Origin: Aphrophora alni
Taxonomy: Eukaryota > Arthropoda > Insecta > Hemiptera > Aphrophoridae
Direction: 5' to 3'
NCBI GenBank assembly: GCA_963513935.1
Contig: OY740768.1
Coordinates: forward strand, 72,640,877-72,704,876
DNA length: 64,000 nt
The position numbers and the translations under genes were made by a program. The notes beneath the pieces were generated by a model. It was given only the letters and a program-made list of their open reading frames with translations, did no database searches and was not told the DNA's origin. Below are positions 52,211 through 64,000 of the stretch, one piece after another. Every line of letters begins with the position of its first letter. Within the stretch, counting starts at the first letter, position 1.

Positions 52211-53649
52211 GCCACTTTGATTTTTTTGTCAAAAGTTAAAATTACACATTCGTGGTCATGTTATGGAACTACTGGTCGTTGCAATTTTCAGACTTGGTAG
52301 GCGATGCAATTTCGCCAGGTTGTTGGACCAGTTCAAGACTGCCGAAATACAAGATCATTACAGTTTGCACAAGTTTTTACAAAATTTATTGGTTGTAAAA
52401 TTCGTGCCAAAACAAAGGCAAGTTGCAATAACTTTGAAGCACCTTTACAATGGCTGTTAAAATGATTGTTTGTACTATTTTAGTTAAATAGTTAGTATTT
52501 AGATAAATCAGAATTAACTTTACATATTAATATTTAAAAGATAAAAATTTTTGCTAATACAAATTTTAAACTAAAACAGAAAAAAATTAAAACTAAAAAA
52601 AAGCGTAAAACATGTTTAGAAATAATTTATACAAAGGAGATAACATAGCTAACTCAGTTGACCACATTATTATAAATTTCCCTTTGACAAAAGAATAGAG
52701 CAAGAAATTCGTACCTGGTTTGGCGAAAATTGATGTTTCCGTCCGGGCATAATGAAGTATATTTGGAAGATAGAAAAAGAAAGAAACTTGTCGACGTGTT
52801 GATCACCTTTTATACTTTTTATGCATTTTTTTATTTTTATTTTAAAGAACTTTTTAACCCACACATGTACGCACTCCTAGAAATGACCCTTTCGGACGGC
52901 TGATAGTAGATCAATGTCAAATGAAGGTCTCGCAGGTAGGGCTACCGGTTGGAGATCCTTTATCTAGAAACAGCTGTTCAGTGGTTTTTATAAAGCCCGC
53001 CAGATAGGGTGAAGTGACACTGCTTGTATTAGTGGAATGTTTAAACTAAAATTGGTAGGATGTTAAGAAAAAGGTTTGTTTTTAATTTTTTTATTTTTTT
53101 TATGAAGTATGTAGCAATTTTTCTAAGATCGCTACACTAAGTAGTATACGTTTCAACTTTATAGAAATGAAATATAATATGAAATATCTCACACACCTGA
53201 ACAATCACTATCGACCGATATAAACCAATAATCACGATATAAGTCACACATCAATTTTGTGCTAACTAAAACTACTCTGAACCTTTCCCATAAATAATAT
53301 CGTAATAATATTCAATGTAATAATAGAAACTATTTATGAATGACGGAAACTAAAACAATTAATAATAACTGATATATTTAACATCATAATAAAACAGTAA
53401 AAATAAATTATGTTTCAGTTATGAATTGACATCTCTAAACTTATTTAAATGACAGCAAACAAACTGTCAACTGTCTTAACAATATGGGAAACGTTATTGA
53501 GGATCAAACAAGATAAACGTTATCAAATCAAAGAAAACACAGGTATGGATTTTCCAACCTTTTTTTCATAAAAAAAACAAAAAATATATGAGTAAGGGGC
53601 GTGCCACTTTCATAAATAAAATCCATTATTTGTAGTAAGACTCAAAGAG

Positions 53650-54420
53650 TCCGGGGAGGCTATCATAACAGGATCTGTCCTTGGTCGTGTTTTATTCATT
53701 TTATGTATTCAGAATTACTCGCCATCTGTAAACACGAATATCAGTTCAATATGCTGGTGATACAAAAATACTGTTCAGGCTGAATCCGAGTTAATACTGG
53801 AGAAAATATATTGTTCTAATGAAAATAAAATAACGCAGTATTTTTCAAGAAATAACTTGTTGATAAATCCAGCTAAAACTATTGCTTTTTGTGAATGCTT
53901 GAAACTAAATGAACTTCAGTTAACACTTACTGAATTAATTATCTGAGTTAATTATCTTGGGTGATGATGCCATTAAAGAGGTGTAACGTGTCAAATGTTT
54001 AGATATTCTGATAGACTGAATTTTTGTACTAAAAAAACCTTAGACGTTGCTATTCTAGTAGATCGCTTATTTTATTCTATTATCGATTTATCCATCCACA
54101 TCTGGAATACGGATGACTTCAAATTGAAAATCCAAAAAAGCCGTTAAAAGATATAAAAATATTAACTCTCCCAAGTATGTATGTTTTTGAAAACATTAAT
54201 GTTGAGATCAAAATTAAATCGATTTACAACCAAAATTTTTATTACATACCAAAGGAGTAACTTTTTACGGTATCAATCTCATAAACGAAATTTGTACGGA
54301 AATCTTCTCCCACAATTTATTGTAAAATTTATTAACACAGCACAACACTAGAAGTACATTTTAAGAAATTTGAAACTGCTTAAGACAACTTTCACTGTTG
54401 CAGTCTCTCTACTCGATGAG
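53650..54420 (+). pseudogene. Non-LTR retrotransposon reverse transcriptase remnant (catalytic core to C-terminus)
   Basis: Plus strand. ITGSVLGRVLFILCIQ corresponds to the PQGSVLGPxLFxLYIN box. After a one-base frameshift, QYAGDTKILF stands for the catalytic YADDT box, with one catalytic Asp changed to Gly. YFSRNNLLINPAKTIAF is the WLxxNKLxLNxxKT helix. Further on come VKCLDILID (the VKFLGIxID block), RFIHPHLEYG (HSHLxYG), ILTLPSMYVFENI (ILTLxxLYIxExx) and YQSHKRNLYGNLL near the end. The order and spacing are right for a full RT palm, thumb and tail. Several stops, at least two frame changes and the mutated catalytic box show that it is dead. Confidence 0.85.
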
Positions 54421-54429
54421 TGAGTTCAG

Positions 54430-56935
54430 TAACCATGTATGGACATTCATAAATTTGTTTTCCCTTAGGCTACTCAGCACAGTTTAGTTTCTAACTAGTT
54501 ACAATATTTAAAACGTGTGTATATGTTTAATGCTGTATTTCGTAATAATTAGCTTTCGGCTGCATGCTGAGTATTTTATTATCGTCTTCGTTTACACAAT
54601 TTGCTGAAACAAACAGACTTTGGTAATAAAAAGAAAGTCATTTAAGTTAGGAACCGTTTTACTTTAAATTGAAGAAAATAAAAAAAGCGAAAGGACAAAA
54701 TTACGTCGTCTTCCACAGTGAACAATTCCGTCATAAAGATTTCAACGCGTGAACACTGAGCGTTACTGAATCAAATTGGAATGACGCGGGGTGGGAGGAA
54801 GGGGATTCCAATCGTTCAAGAGGGGTTTACCGAAAGGGATAATATACATCATCCCGGTTCAATGGCGTTCACCAACCAATAAAGCTCGCTCTATTTCTAC
54901 CCCAGATTTATCTAGTGTTAGTAAAAGTAAAGAAAGAAATTGGTTATGTTATAGGTCAACATGTTTCAACCCAATACAGAACTAAAGATTTTAATGTTGA
55001 AGTAATTTCTGATAAATCAAAATCACCTAAATTTACTTTGAATACGACTATTAATTTGTATTTCACCCCAGTTTTTGATTTTTTTTAAATTTTGTAATAA
55101 AAATATACATGTATCCATGTAGTAGATTAAGAACCCAAATATATCTGATGTAAAGGTATTGTGGTACAACGGTTAGTGATAAAAATGTGGTTAAACAGTT
55201 TATCTCAATAAAATAAAAAATAAATATTTTTTTTTATTTTGGTCTCCACAATGGCATTTATTTTTATTGGTAGGTTCAATTTCTGGAGATTTTAAAATGT
55301 AAACAACGGTCAAGATAAAGGTCTTTGAAAACTAAATATTTTATCATATACATATTTTTATTTATTGCTTACAATTGCAAAATGATAACCTAAATACAGT
55401 ATTATGTAAATGAAATGTTGAATTCTCTTTTTTTTCATCTACTCGTTAAATCATGTATGATGAAAAGAATTTTTGAACATTTGGTAGAAGCTAGATAAAT
55501 CAAATTGATTTTTTTAAACTTTGTCAATTTATAAAAACAATTTTCTTAATTTATTTTTGGTATATCTCAATTTGATGTTTTAGCTATTTTACATTCAGTT
55601 TTATTCATGAATTATTATTTTCTATTTAAAACAAAATCATTATAAATTATAACTACTATAATGGGCTAATACGTCACAGATACGATGGAAACCGTAAGAA
55701 AAATTATTATTTCATTAGAAGTGAAGACGTAGCACAGATTGAGAATAATAATCTCTATCGTTAAGACACCGAAATGGAGTCCGGCGAATAGCAGTTCACC
55801 TTGCAAAATACCACATTTAAATATAAAACCATTTATTTATCACCTTTACATATTTCCTGAGACACAAGTAAGCAAAGGTTTTTGTTAAATTTGTGTAGTT
55901 AGTGGCCTGGGTGATTATAAATCGAAACAAGGTCGAGGTGTTATCATAAATTCGTCATTCTATTACTGTTTCATAAAATGCGTTTTTCTTTTAGTTGCTA
56001 ATTTTTGGTTTTATTATTAATAAAAATAATGAAACAATTACAGATTATCGATTTGTAATTAACCCCATAAATAAATTTTCCTAAAGTCTAATCTCACCTA
56101 AAGCCCGTTATTTAGTCTAAAATAGTAGGTTTACCCCCTTTCGATAATTTTAAATCTCTTTCCGTTTTAAAATAATATTTACAGAAATACAAAAATGTAT
56201 CGTTTAATAGCATTAGATATGTAAACAAACTAGCTTAATGATGAAAATGGCATGCACAGAAATATAGGAATATAGTAATAATTCTTTGTTAAAGTAATAC
56301 CACTCATGTATGTAAACAATATAACTTGGACACTGCTATTCATGAGTTTTATAGTAGAATTTATTTTGGGAGGAATGTGGTGGAAATATTGCGGTTGCTA
56401 TACAAACCACTGACATCATTTCAATATATCTAGTTTTGCAAATATATTCGTAAAATATTTGTCTCTCTTGTTCAGTGACAGTCATCCGAACAAAATAAAT
56501 GTATTGCTTTCCTCGTCTACAACAGTCTCCTTTGTCAAATATATGTTACAAATACATAATACGGATATTTATTTAGGATAAAAACATATATATGTTGTAC
56601 ATTTTAGAGAATATGAAGTTGTTATAGACTACATACAAATGAATTCGTTTAAAAATGTTACATTTATTTGTTAAAAGTTAAAATACAAATTTATATTTAC
56701 TGTGGAATGATTTACGTATAAATTGAACGAAAAATATTGTATATTAATAACATTATATAAGCAGACCAATGCCTTAAAATAATTTAACATTTATAGGACT
56801 CATTACGTGTATCGCCCGTAGTGCGTAAGTTGCATTTGGGCTTAAATAATACATAGAACAAATACGAATTAAACAATTTTAAGGTAATAATATTATTTGA
56901 AAATATTTTTAACTTGACAAAAAGAAAATAACTGT
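54430..56935. other. Intronic stretch, no gene recognised
   Basis: A less AT-rich patch at 54690-54990 contains a G-rich run (GCGGGGTGGGAGGAAGGGG) and a 64-codon plus frame of unknown meaning. TGGTACAACGG at about 55162 fits a polymerase III A box by chance or as a tRNA relic. The rest is ordinary AT-rich intron. Confidence 0.5.
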
Positions 56936-56941
56936 ACTTAC

Positions 56942-56979
56942 ATAGTTATACTTGAGATCCGGATGCATATAGTCCACAC
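56942..56979 (-). CDS. PCSK2: Proprotein convertase PC2, internal exon (38 nt; after the catalytic Asp box)
   Basis: Read on the minus strand, this 38-nt exon encodes VDYMHPDLKYNY after two bases (GT) that complete a Gly codon begun in the previous exon. PC2 has DDGxDYxHPDLxxNY here, directly after the catalytic Asp of its DDG motif, so the Asp itself lies in an exon beyond the right edge of the window. The acceptor is a pyrimidine-rich run ending TTTCAG (AG at 56981-56980). The donor is TAT|GTAAGT, a full consensus site. The exon ends in phase 0, which fits the next exon starting at AAT. PC2 is a calcium-dependent, subtilisin-like serine protease of the regulated secretory pathway that cleaves prohormones and proneuropeptides after dibasic sites. 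The exon is short but joins in frame to two unmistakable neighbours. PC1/3 or furin are alternatives, but the joined segment reads best as PC2. Confidence 0.88.
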
Positions 56980-56984
56980 CTGAA

Positions 56985-59925
56985 ATCGGAAAACAATGAT
57001 CAGTTTTAATTTCTGAAACCTAGCACATTTATAAAAAAACAACAACTTGTTTTCCGTTTTTGTATATTAACATATATCATACATAGTAATTCCTATCTTT
57101 TAAAAGTAATTGAAATATATGGTAATGAACATTTATTTTAATACTTGTAGCTAGATTTTTCCAAGTTTTGAAAATTAGTTTTCATTGAAACAAATGACTA
57201 CGAGATATCATCAGAATTATTTCCAAACACGTCATATATTGTCGTGGAAATAAAAAATTAAAAAAGACTGTCAGAAACTCTATTTTCTAAAGTAATTTCT
57301 AAGAAAAACTTTTATTTTGTTAACAGTGTAAACACAAAAAAAAGATTGATTGTTGTTTAAAATTGTATTATTTCTAATTGAATTAGATATTTTAAACAAA
57401 TTTAAGAAGTATTTGGAGAATTTTGATTTTTCCCTTACTTTGTTTCTTGTTGTTTGCGAAAACCTCCTGAATACCATTGCCTTATGAAAAAGGTTGAATC
57501 GAATCATGTGTAGATAATTCGGTTACATAATCAAGGCAAGAAAATAAATAGAAATTTAAACTGAATTGGGTCAAGTAAAAGTAAGGTGATGTTTTTAAAT
57601 GATGTACGAAGTCTTTACCGAAATAATCCAGCCATTTTGAAACTTTCAAGAACGATTTTAGCTGCCTAAAAATAACTGGGAACCCTTCTGTTCCAGCTTG
57701 AACTGTCACTAATCTACGAGACGTTAGACCTTTCATTTTACTCTAAGCGCCGTTCATTGTGACGGTGTAAGGGAATCACCCAATGTCACAGAGCCAACTG
57801 AAACCCTCTGGGAATATATTAGAACTAAGATACTTATGTGGTTGACCTAATTCATCTGTGTGACATTTGGTCAATGAGTAAGTCCATTCTTGAATACAGC
57901 TGCCATTTTTTGTCACGACTGTGACTGTTTTCTTCTTATAACATCTATCATATTGAGCAGTACATCGAAGCAGTGCTTCTGAATGACCCTACTTATAACG
58001 GACACCGTATACAATATGTCAAAGAATTAAAGAGGAAAAATAAATGTAATTTTAAAGAAAAATGTAGAAGATAAAAATCAAATACGCTACACACACGGAC
58101 CCAGTAAGTCATTTATTATACACCTGCGAATCTCATTAAAAAAAAAGAAGATAATTCTGTATCATAACATACTTTGGAAAAATCATTTCTAAAATCCAAT
58201 ATACTATATTATTGTTGTCATTTATTTAAACTTTAATATCTGTAGTATTCCTTATAAACAACGTTACTTTTTTTATATATATTTATAAAATTAAATTATA
58301 CTGAAATAACTCTGCTTTTGATATAGAATTGAATATTGAATATATTCTTATTTAATTAGAAGCATAATTGGGGCAATTAGTTTTTAGATACATATATTTG
58401 TGAAACAAGTTCTGATAAAGGTGCTTGAATGATGATTATTAAATATATTGCAAACTGGTGACTCGTGTATTTTAATATGTGTAGGATGTAGCTAGGGTTT
58501 GTAGATAGAATATAATCTCGTCTGCAATACTTAAATAATAATTATTACAACATTTAACAAAGATAGAGTATTTTAGTAAATTTTGTTATGCCGTATTAAA
58601 TTTGTATCTAAATAAACGTTATTAAACGACATGATAATGAATGACTGGGCTACTAAATAATGCGTTAATATTGATCACTGACATTCGCATTTCTGTACTG
58701 TATTGAGAGTTGATGTAAGGACGGAAAACTACATCCTCGATTTCATACATAATGAATTAATTTATGATCAATCGTTGCGAACGCAACTAGGCCTGTTCAA
58801 TTCAGCGAGGATGGCTTTTATGACAAAAGGCGCTCTTACTGAACAACAGCATTGATTTTTTTTTTAAGAATTGTATTGCTTTTAAATTAATATTTAAAAT
58901 TTACATAATTTTATAAATTTATGACATTTCTTTTGAAAACAGAATTTTTTTATAAAATAGAGGGATGATCATCGAATCCTATATTTAAAAATCACAGCTG
59001 ATTTCAAACTCTAGAAAGATATTTTCAATAATAATTTAGGGATGTGAAGAGAAAGAGTTGTAATAGCTCTGGGGTTCTCTTGATTCTTTACAAGCATTCC
59101 TAGTTGATTTAGAAAAGCTTTGGTAATGTTGTTACAAGAGATCCCAAACCTAGAGTTACGTCCTACCCAAACGGTTTTAGTAGTGACTATGATTCTCTTG
59201 AGCACCATGAATCAAATATATCTCCAAAATATAATATAAAATATCTTAATACGGTTCTATCCTACATTTTCAGATAATTATTTGTAAGGAACATTGTAAA
59301 AATTAACTACTAACATGCTATACTATAATTCGCAGTCTAATTGATCACTTGTTTCATACCTCTCATCTAAATTAAATTGTTTTAAAGATTTATTCCGTAA
59401 ATAAGCTTCATAAACAAAAAGGAGATATCCTAGATGGTTTATGTTATATATTTTGACACGACAAATAATTGTTCCTATTATATTTAAACAATATAGATTT
59501 ACCTCATTAAGGGCCTATTGAATTTCTTTAAAAGCTCACCCAATTCATATTTTTCAGAACATTTAAATATTGCATTATATTTTAGTTTAAGAAGAAATAT
59601 ATTGAAACACCACCAATCTCAAGTTCTTGAGTTCAGCAAAGAGTGGTTCACAGGCAGCATACTAGTCTAAGAATCGTCCGAATACACGATAAATAAATGT
59701 TAACGCAATAACGACAATTTTCCACTATGAAATTTAAAAGTAACTTATATATTATTTTATTAGAATTTTTGTATGTATCCTTATAACTTATTTTATTAGA
59801 AATACAAAGTATAAAAAATAATATATGTACATTTAAATGGTTTTCTTCATTTATTTTTGAAAAATCATTCAATTTATTATCCAAAGTATAATTTAATCGT
59901 AATAGCGAATAAAACTACGATTATA
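56985..59925. other. Intronic stretch, no gene recognised
   Basis: A patch at 57600-58010 is less AT-rich and carries an 84-codon minus frame (57736-57482, starting MKGLTSRRLVTVQAGTEG). I could not assign it to any family. The minus frame at 59208-59011 is equally unassigned. Confidence 0.5.
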
Positions 59926-59934
59926 AATATTCTA

Positions 59935-60560
59935 AGATCTTGATGATTGCCAACGACTACTGGTTGCTCTCCCACGATGAAGGACATAATTCAGAAGCGT
60001 AAAGGACTAACAGAAGAGGGAAAACGTCAGGTCTAATAACAAGTAGCTATATATCATGTCCCTCAATGATAAGCAACACTCATTTTTTTATAGCAACCCT
60101 ATTAAAATTTGCGGTGAAATTTAGCTACCTACATATCATAATATGTAAAAACGGTGGAATTGATCGTGATGTTAATATCAAAGTTGAAAAGGGCAGAAAA
60201 TATACTTAGAATGCTTACAACAATTTGGAATTTTAGAGTATCGGACTCTTATTACTAAGGTCAAATACTAATGTCAAATACACTGTTTAATACTAATGTC
60301 AAATGATCTTGTACTACAGATGCGAGACGTGAAGATTACGAAATATATCACCAAGCAATTGTAAATATTTGTGAACAGATGTTTGCAGAGGTCGTTACGT
60401 ATATTTTTCGACAAGAACCTGTGACAAAGAACCAGGCAAGAAAGCATTAAATAGAATGAATAAAAAGCAATAATTGGAGATAGCTAAGACATATCTTTAG
60501 AAAACCCAAGAATAACATTGTGGTGCATATGATATATTTAATAGTAATTGTAGAGAATTG
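59935..60560 (+). pseudogene. Non-LTR retrotransposon reverse transcriptase remnant (post-YADD region)
   Basis: Plus strand. Near 59955 ANDYWLLSHDE stands for FADDxxLLSHT, the catalytic box, with substitutions. Then GLTEEGKR-like residues appear across frames. TYLHIIICKNGGIDRDVNIK and VEKGRKY match the FTYLGSxVSKxGGTDEDVxxRIxKA block. ILYYRCET...REDYEIYHQAIVNI matches LLYGCETWxxT...KLQxFxNxCLR. RHIFRKPKNNI matches GHTLRKPxxxI. Stops and frameshifts are frequent. A 16-bp direct repeat with a 25-bp period (60264-60279 and 60289-60304) appears to have been created inside it after it died. Confidence 0.75.
60264..60304. repeat. Direct 16-bp repeat, period 25 bp, inside the RT remnant
   Basis: AATACTAATGTCAAAT occurs at 60264-60279 and again at 60289-60304. 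A local tandem duplication is the simplest explanation. Confidence 0.85.
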
Positions 60561-60569
60561 AGTTTACGA

Positions 60570-63500
60570 GTGAGCAAATTTTTATTTCTTTACTCTAAAA
60601 AAATGGGTTTTACTCAAATTTATCTTCTTTTTGTGAAACACAATAAACTAATTTAAATTCAAATAATATTATGTGTTTTTAAAAGTAATATGATAACAAT
60701 GTTGAGGCCAGATAATATTTCAAATGACAGAATCTGTATTTTTTAATTGTTTTTCCTACAGTTAAACACATAAGTTAATCTAATTATTTCTTCTTCTTCT
60801 TCTTCTTCTTCTTCTTCTTCTTCTTCTTCTTCTTCTTCTTCTTCTTCTTCTAAAAATATCGGTGTAACGGAGAATTCGTCTGACGGCAAACTCCTTTTAA
60901 ACGTTTAAAGACACTATATTTTTTAGAGAACCAAAATCTAGGTATACTTATTGTAATTTATTATTATTGGTTTTGCTTTCACAATTTTTACAATAGATTT
61001 CTTCACGTTAATTTTTTCGTTAGTGAAAGTTTTTAGTAGCCAATAAAATTCAAAATAGAGTTCTAATCCCGTTTTTTTCTATTCATTGTAAAATAATGTT
61101 TAGATACCATCGAATTCTCTTCACGTTTAGTAATTTAATTTAAAAACAACAATAATAACAAACAAAAGATATCAGCGAGTGTTGACAGCTCTATTCCGTT
61201 CTAGTGGACAAACAGGCAGTCGTTGATTAGTTCATAATAGGATTTTGTGTAACAGTGGACCAATATTTAATTAACTTCACACAGCTAAACTAAATTGAAA
61301 CTCCCACACAGCTTCAAGAGTTACAAAAATATAGTTTTTGTTATTGTTTGAGTTAGCCACTTTTGTTTTATACAATAGCTAAATAAACATACATTTGATG
61401 GTATGTAAATATTAAATAAATGTAAAATTTTTTACAATAAATTGTAAACAAACATTTAGAAGGGGAGAAGATAATTCTCCTCTCTTTCTTTCATTATTTT
61501 ATTAAATTAGATATGAATATTGAAAAAAAAACTTCCTCAAATATGATGTAATGGGTGCCTAATTTAAAATCGCTAGGTCAAACCGTTTGCCACAAGGATT
61601 CCAATTAATTTTGGTAACCAGCTATTTAAACAAAACGGTTTATTGGTTTTAATGTATTTATGTACAATTTTTTATTTTATTAAACGAGCAATTCTTTTAT
61701 GTTTGTAAATTTTATGTGAAAAACATGCTGAAATATTTTGTTTGATATATGAGGTGAATCTAGCCGGATGGAAGAAAGCAATTTAACTAGGTATTAAATT
61801 TGCTCGATTAAATTAAAACGTCGATTAGGGGATTAAATACTAATACAATCTATATGAATTCAATTATTTGTTATTTTCACATTTTTATCTTAAATACACC
61901 TCTACTTCTACAATAACGATCAATTATTATTATATTGTTGTACATTTTATCTTAAAAGTCGGACTAAAAGTTTCCTTCAAATGAGGTAAATTTATTGTTT
62001 TGTAATACGAGAATAATGACGAAAGCGTTTAGCTATGAAACTTCGTTTTGGGATTTAAATTATAGATTTCTACGAATTATAGGAATCTAATAAAAAAATA
62101 AATTAATCAAAAATGAAAGTTTACAACTGGAATAAAAAATAAATGCATTACAAGAAACAACGACCTTTTGCCACAATTTAAATTGTCTACCCTCACTGCT
62201 CATGTATTAAAATAGCCTGTTATGAAAGACATGCGGTTTTATGGTTAGTACCATAGTTGGCCTAATTCCACATGGCAGTTTTAGCGATAGAGAAGTTTTC
62301 TATCTATTTTTTATGTGTAATAAAATAATCGTTAATCCCTTCTTTTTTATATTTAACGTTTCCCACACGTTAAGAAAGTTATAGTAGGACAGTGTTATAT
62401 GGATAACATATTCTATTATACTATGTTTAGTGTTTTACATTTAAAAATTAACAAAATTGTGTTTCAAAACTGCTTACTATAACAATAATAACCCTAAAAC
62501 AAAAATAAGACTGATCTTTGTATTGCCGTTAATTCCAAATCTTTGTGTCTGATTTGTTTTATATTATTAATATTGATAATATTTATCTACTATTATAATT
62601 TTTTGAAGTAACAGCAAAATATTAAATTTAGTATTATTTTGGCCTACATTTGCTCTGCCTTCATGTACTTATTATTTTTCTCTTCTTTTTAGATAGATGA
62701 ACTATTAATTTTGTCAATATAGTGTCCCTTGGACAGGTGTATACAATGTTTCATTAAACTTACCAAAAACTTTTCTTTTTTTTACGAATTAGTACTTTCG
62801 TGCAACCTTATATAAAAATACAGTAGCTCGAAGTCAATATCTCTCACAATAAACCCCCTTAAATTAATGCAAGCAAAAGGTAATAATAATGAATGATGAA
62901 AACATTACACAAACCTTCTCAAACACCTTTCCATAAAACCAGATAGTAACCGAAAATTATATTCATCGATATCTCCCCAGAAATTTCTTTGAAATACTTT
63001 GTGCATGAAAAGAAAAATTAATGCCTCTACAACTTGTGAATACTTTATAATGTTTAAAAGCTGTTTATATTGTACAAAACAATAATATGTAGCCTACTAA
63101 TTTTCAAAAAATACCCATCTACAAAACGAAACACCCGGTACTTAGAAATACATAATGTCCCGCGATCTCTCCAAAAATGTTTCTATAATACTGTAATAAT
63201 ACGCGGGATAAAGGTAATTTTCGTTATTTCTGAGTTTTCCCCCCATACGAGATAAGTTTGTACAGAAAGGTCCCACTTTAATCAATTCTGTAAATTTTTG
63301 ATAAAAAGTATTGTGAAATTATTTTCTATTAGATCCAATGCTTCGGTTGTTTCATAAACTAACTATAAAAGTTAATACTAATTGATAGAAAGTTAATTTT
63401 CCAAAACCGTAGTTTTTAATTACGATTTAGTGTACTAGGCTGGGTCATTAACCTTTTTAATTCACCCACTTTGAGATGTTTAGTTGTTTATAACAGTTTC

Positions 63501-64000
63501 ATGGACGATTTTTTGTTTTTAGTGATAACTTCCAAATTGACATTTTTAAGAAAAGATGATCAATACGAATTGTTAGATCTTTAAAGGTTTCGTTTTAGTA
63601 TAATTTGATTAAAACGTAGGGCCGATATTGATAAAATCGTAATTTTGTATTACTTTTATAAGTATCCCTATATTTTCAGTTATTTTCCGAAACAATTAGT
63701 AGAAGAAAAGTTCTTGAGATATAGCTAAATATGCCAACAAATTAATTATACAAAATTTTAATTAGAATCAACTTAACCCTCTGTGTTAAAGAACCATCGA
63801 CAGTTGACAGGCGGAGATCTTTCCAAATATTACTTTATTTAGGTTTAGGAGATCTCAAAACGGATATTGTCTTGAAAAACTTGATAGCGATTCTCATCAC
63901 ATAACCTCTTCTAAACTATTTACATTTGAGAAAGTAAAAATAAGACCCATCAAGTCAAATTCAGGTTAATACATCCAAGATGAATGTTTTAAGTATGTAG
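60570..64000. other. Intronic stretch, no gene recognised
   Basis: A TTC microsatellite, then AT-rich sequence. A 7-bp GC-rich inverted pair (TCCCGCG near 63158 and CGCGGGA near 63202) is the only other structure noticed. The minus strand holds no visible PC2 exon. Confidence 0.55.
60788..60850. repeat. (TTC)n microsatellite
   Basis: 63 bp, 21 perfect TTC units. Long GAA/TTC runs can form triplex DNA. Confidence 0.98.

Larger units (their letters stand above)
50510..53640. other. Intronic stretch, no gene recognised
   Basis: Two TA microsatellites. A 65-codon plus frame at 52263-52460 (KFLQNLLVVKFVPK...) is not recognisable. A GC-richer patch at 52860-53040 carries TTTATAAAAACC on the minus strand, resembling a TATA box, but no transcript can be inferred. 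Confidence 0.5.
44198..56941 (-). other. Large PC2 intron (12,744 bp), upstream of the PYPYPRY exon
   Basis: Bounded by donor GTAAGT (56941-56936) and acceptor TAG (44200-44198) on the minus strand, phase 0. It holds three TA microsatellites, the Penelope-like tail near 50 kb and the reverse transcriptase remnant near 54 kb. No host coding sequence was recognised. Confidence 0.85.
56980..64000 (-). other. PC2 intron, 3' part only (7,021 bp to the window edge)
   Basis: The acceptor AG is at 56981-56980. I looked on the minus strand for the upstream exon, which should encode the G(V/I)xIMDD catalytic Asp box, and did not find it up to base 64000. The donor of this intron therefore lies outside the window. 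The segment contains a non-LTR reverse transcriptase remnant (59.9-60.6 kb) and a TTC microsatellite. Confidence 0.75.

Noticed and set aside
52870..53040. Minus-strand promoter with TTTATAAAAACC
   Set aside because: TATA-like strings are expected often at this base composition; no initiator or transcript follows.
55155..55290. tRNA or SINE promoter: TGGTACAACGG (A-box match) followed by GGTTCAATTTC (B-box-like)
   Set aside because: The spacing is too long for a tRNA, the B box is imperfect and no cloverleaf can be drawn.
1..64000. Bacterial or phage-type systems (CRISPR, operons, defence islands)
   Set aside because: The sequence is an animal intron. There are no dense long open frames, ribosome binding sites or spaced identical repeats of the CRISPR kind.

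Overview
This window is eukaryotic: strongly AT-rich, full of microsatellites, with almost no long open frames, and with spliced coding sequence. Its only recognisable host gene lies on the minus strand. Three short exons with canonical splice sites and compatible phases encode a continuous stretch of the peptidase S8 domain of a neuroendocrine proprotein convertase of the PC2 type (PCSK2; amontillado in flies). In transcription order they are 56979-56942, 44197-44121 and 449-361. They cover the segment just after the catalytic Asp box through the catalytic His box (HGTRCAGEV). The two complete introns between them are 12,744 and 43,671 bp, so this window is essentially the inside of one very large gene. 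The residues shared with arthropod PC2, as I remember that family, and the mix of transposons suggest an arthropod with a large AT-rich genome, possibly a chelicerate; that placement is inference.

The introns hold decayed mobile elements. In coordinate order: a Tc1/mariner-like helix-turn-helix remnant and a non-LTR RNase H tail (4.1-5.2 kb); a non-LTR reverse transcriptase tail (27.25-27.6 kb); an 801-bp non-autonomous piggyBac-type element with TTAA duplications and asymmetric internal repeats (29.25-30.06 kb); start and end pieces of a DDE transposase (38.0 and 41.4-41.7 kb); a 357-bp hAT-type MITE with a perfect 8-bp target duplication, inserted inside a minus-strand mariner-like transposase remnant (42.5-43.1 kb); a Penelope-like element tail with a hammerhead-ribozyme-like motif, enclosed by inverted repeats (50.0-50.5 kb); and two more non-LTR reverse transcriptase remnants (53.65-54.4 and 59.9-60.6 kb). 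Two unnamed dispersed repeat families link 13.4/14.8 kb with 22.9/23.4 kb, and 17.6 kb with 25.0 kb. Several perfect or near-perfect hairpins stand out, chiefly 9974-10057 and 35437-35479.

I see no operon, CRISPR array, rRNA, convincing tRNA or complete intact transposon. Apart from the three exons, no open frame in the window is convincingly a host protein. All assignments come from reading the sequence by eye; none has been confirmed by a database search.
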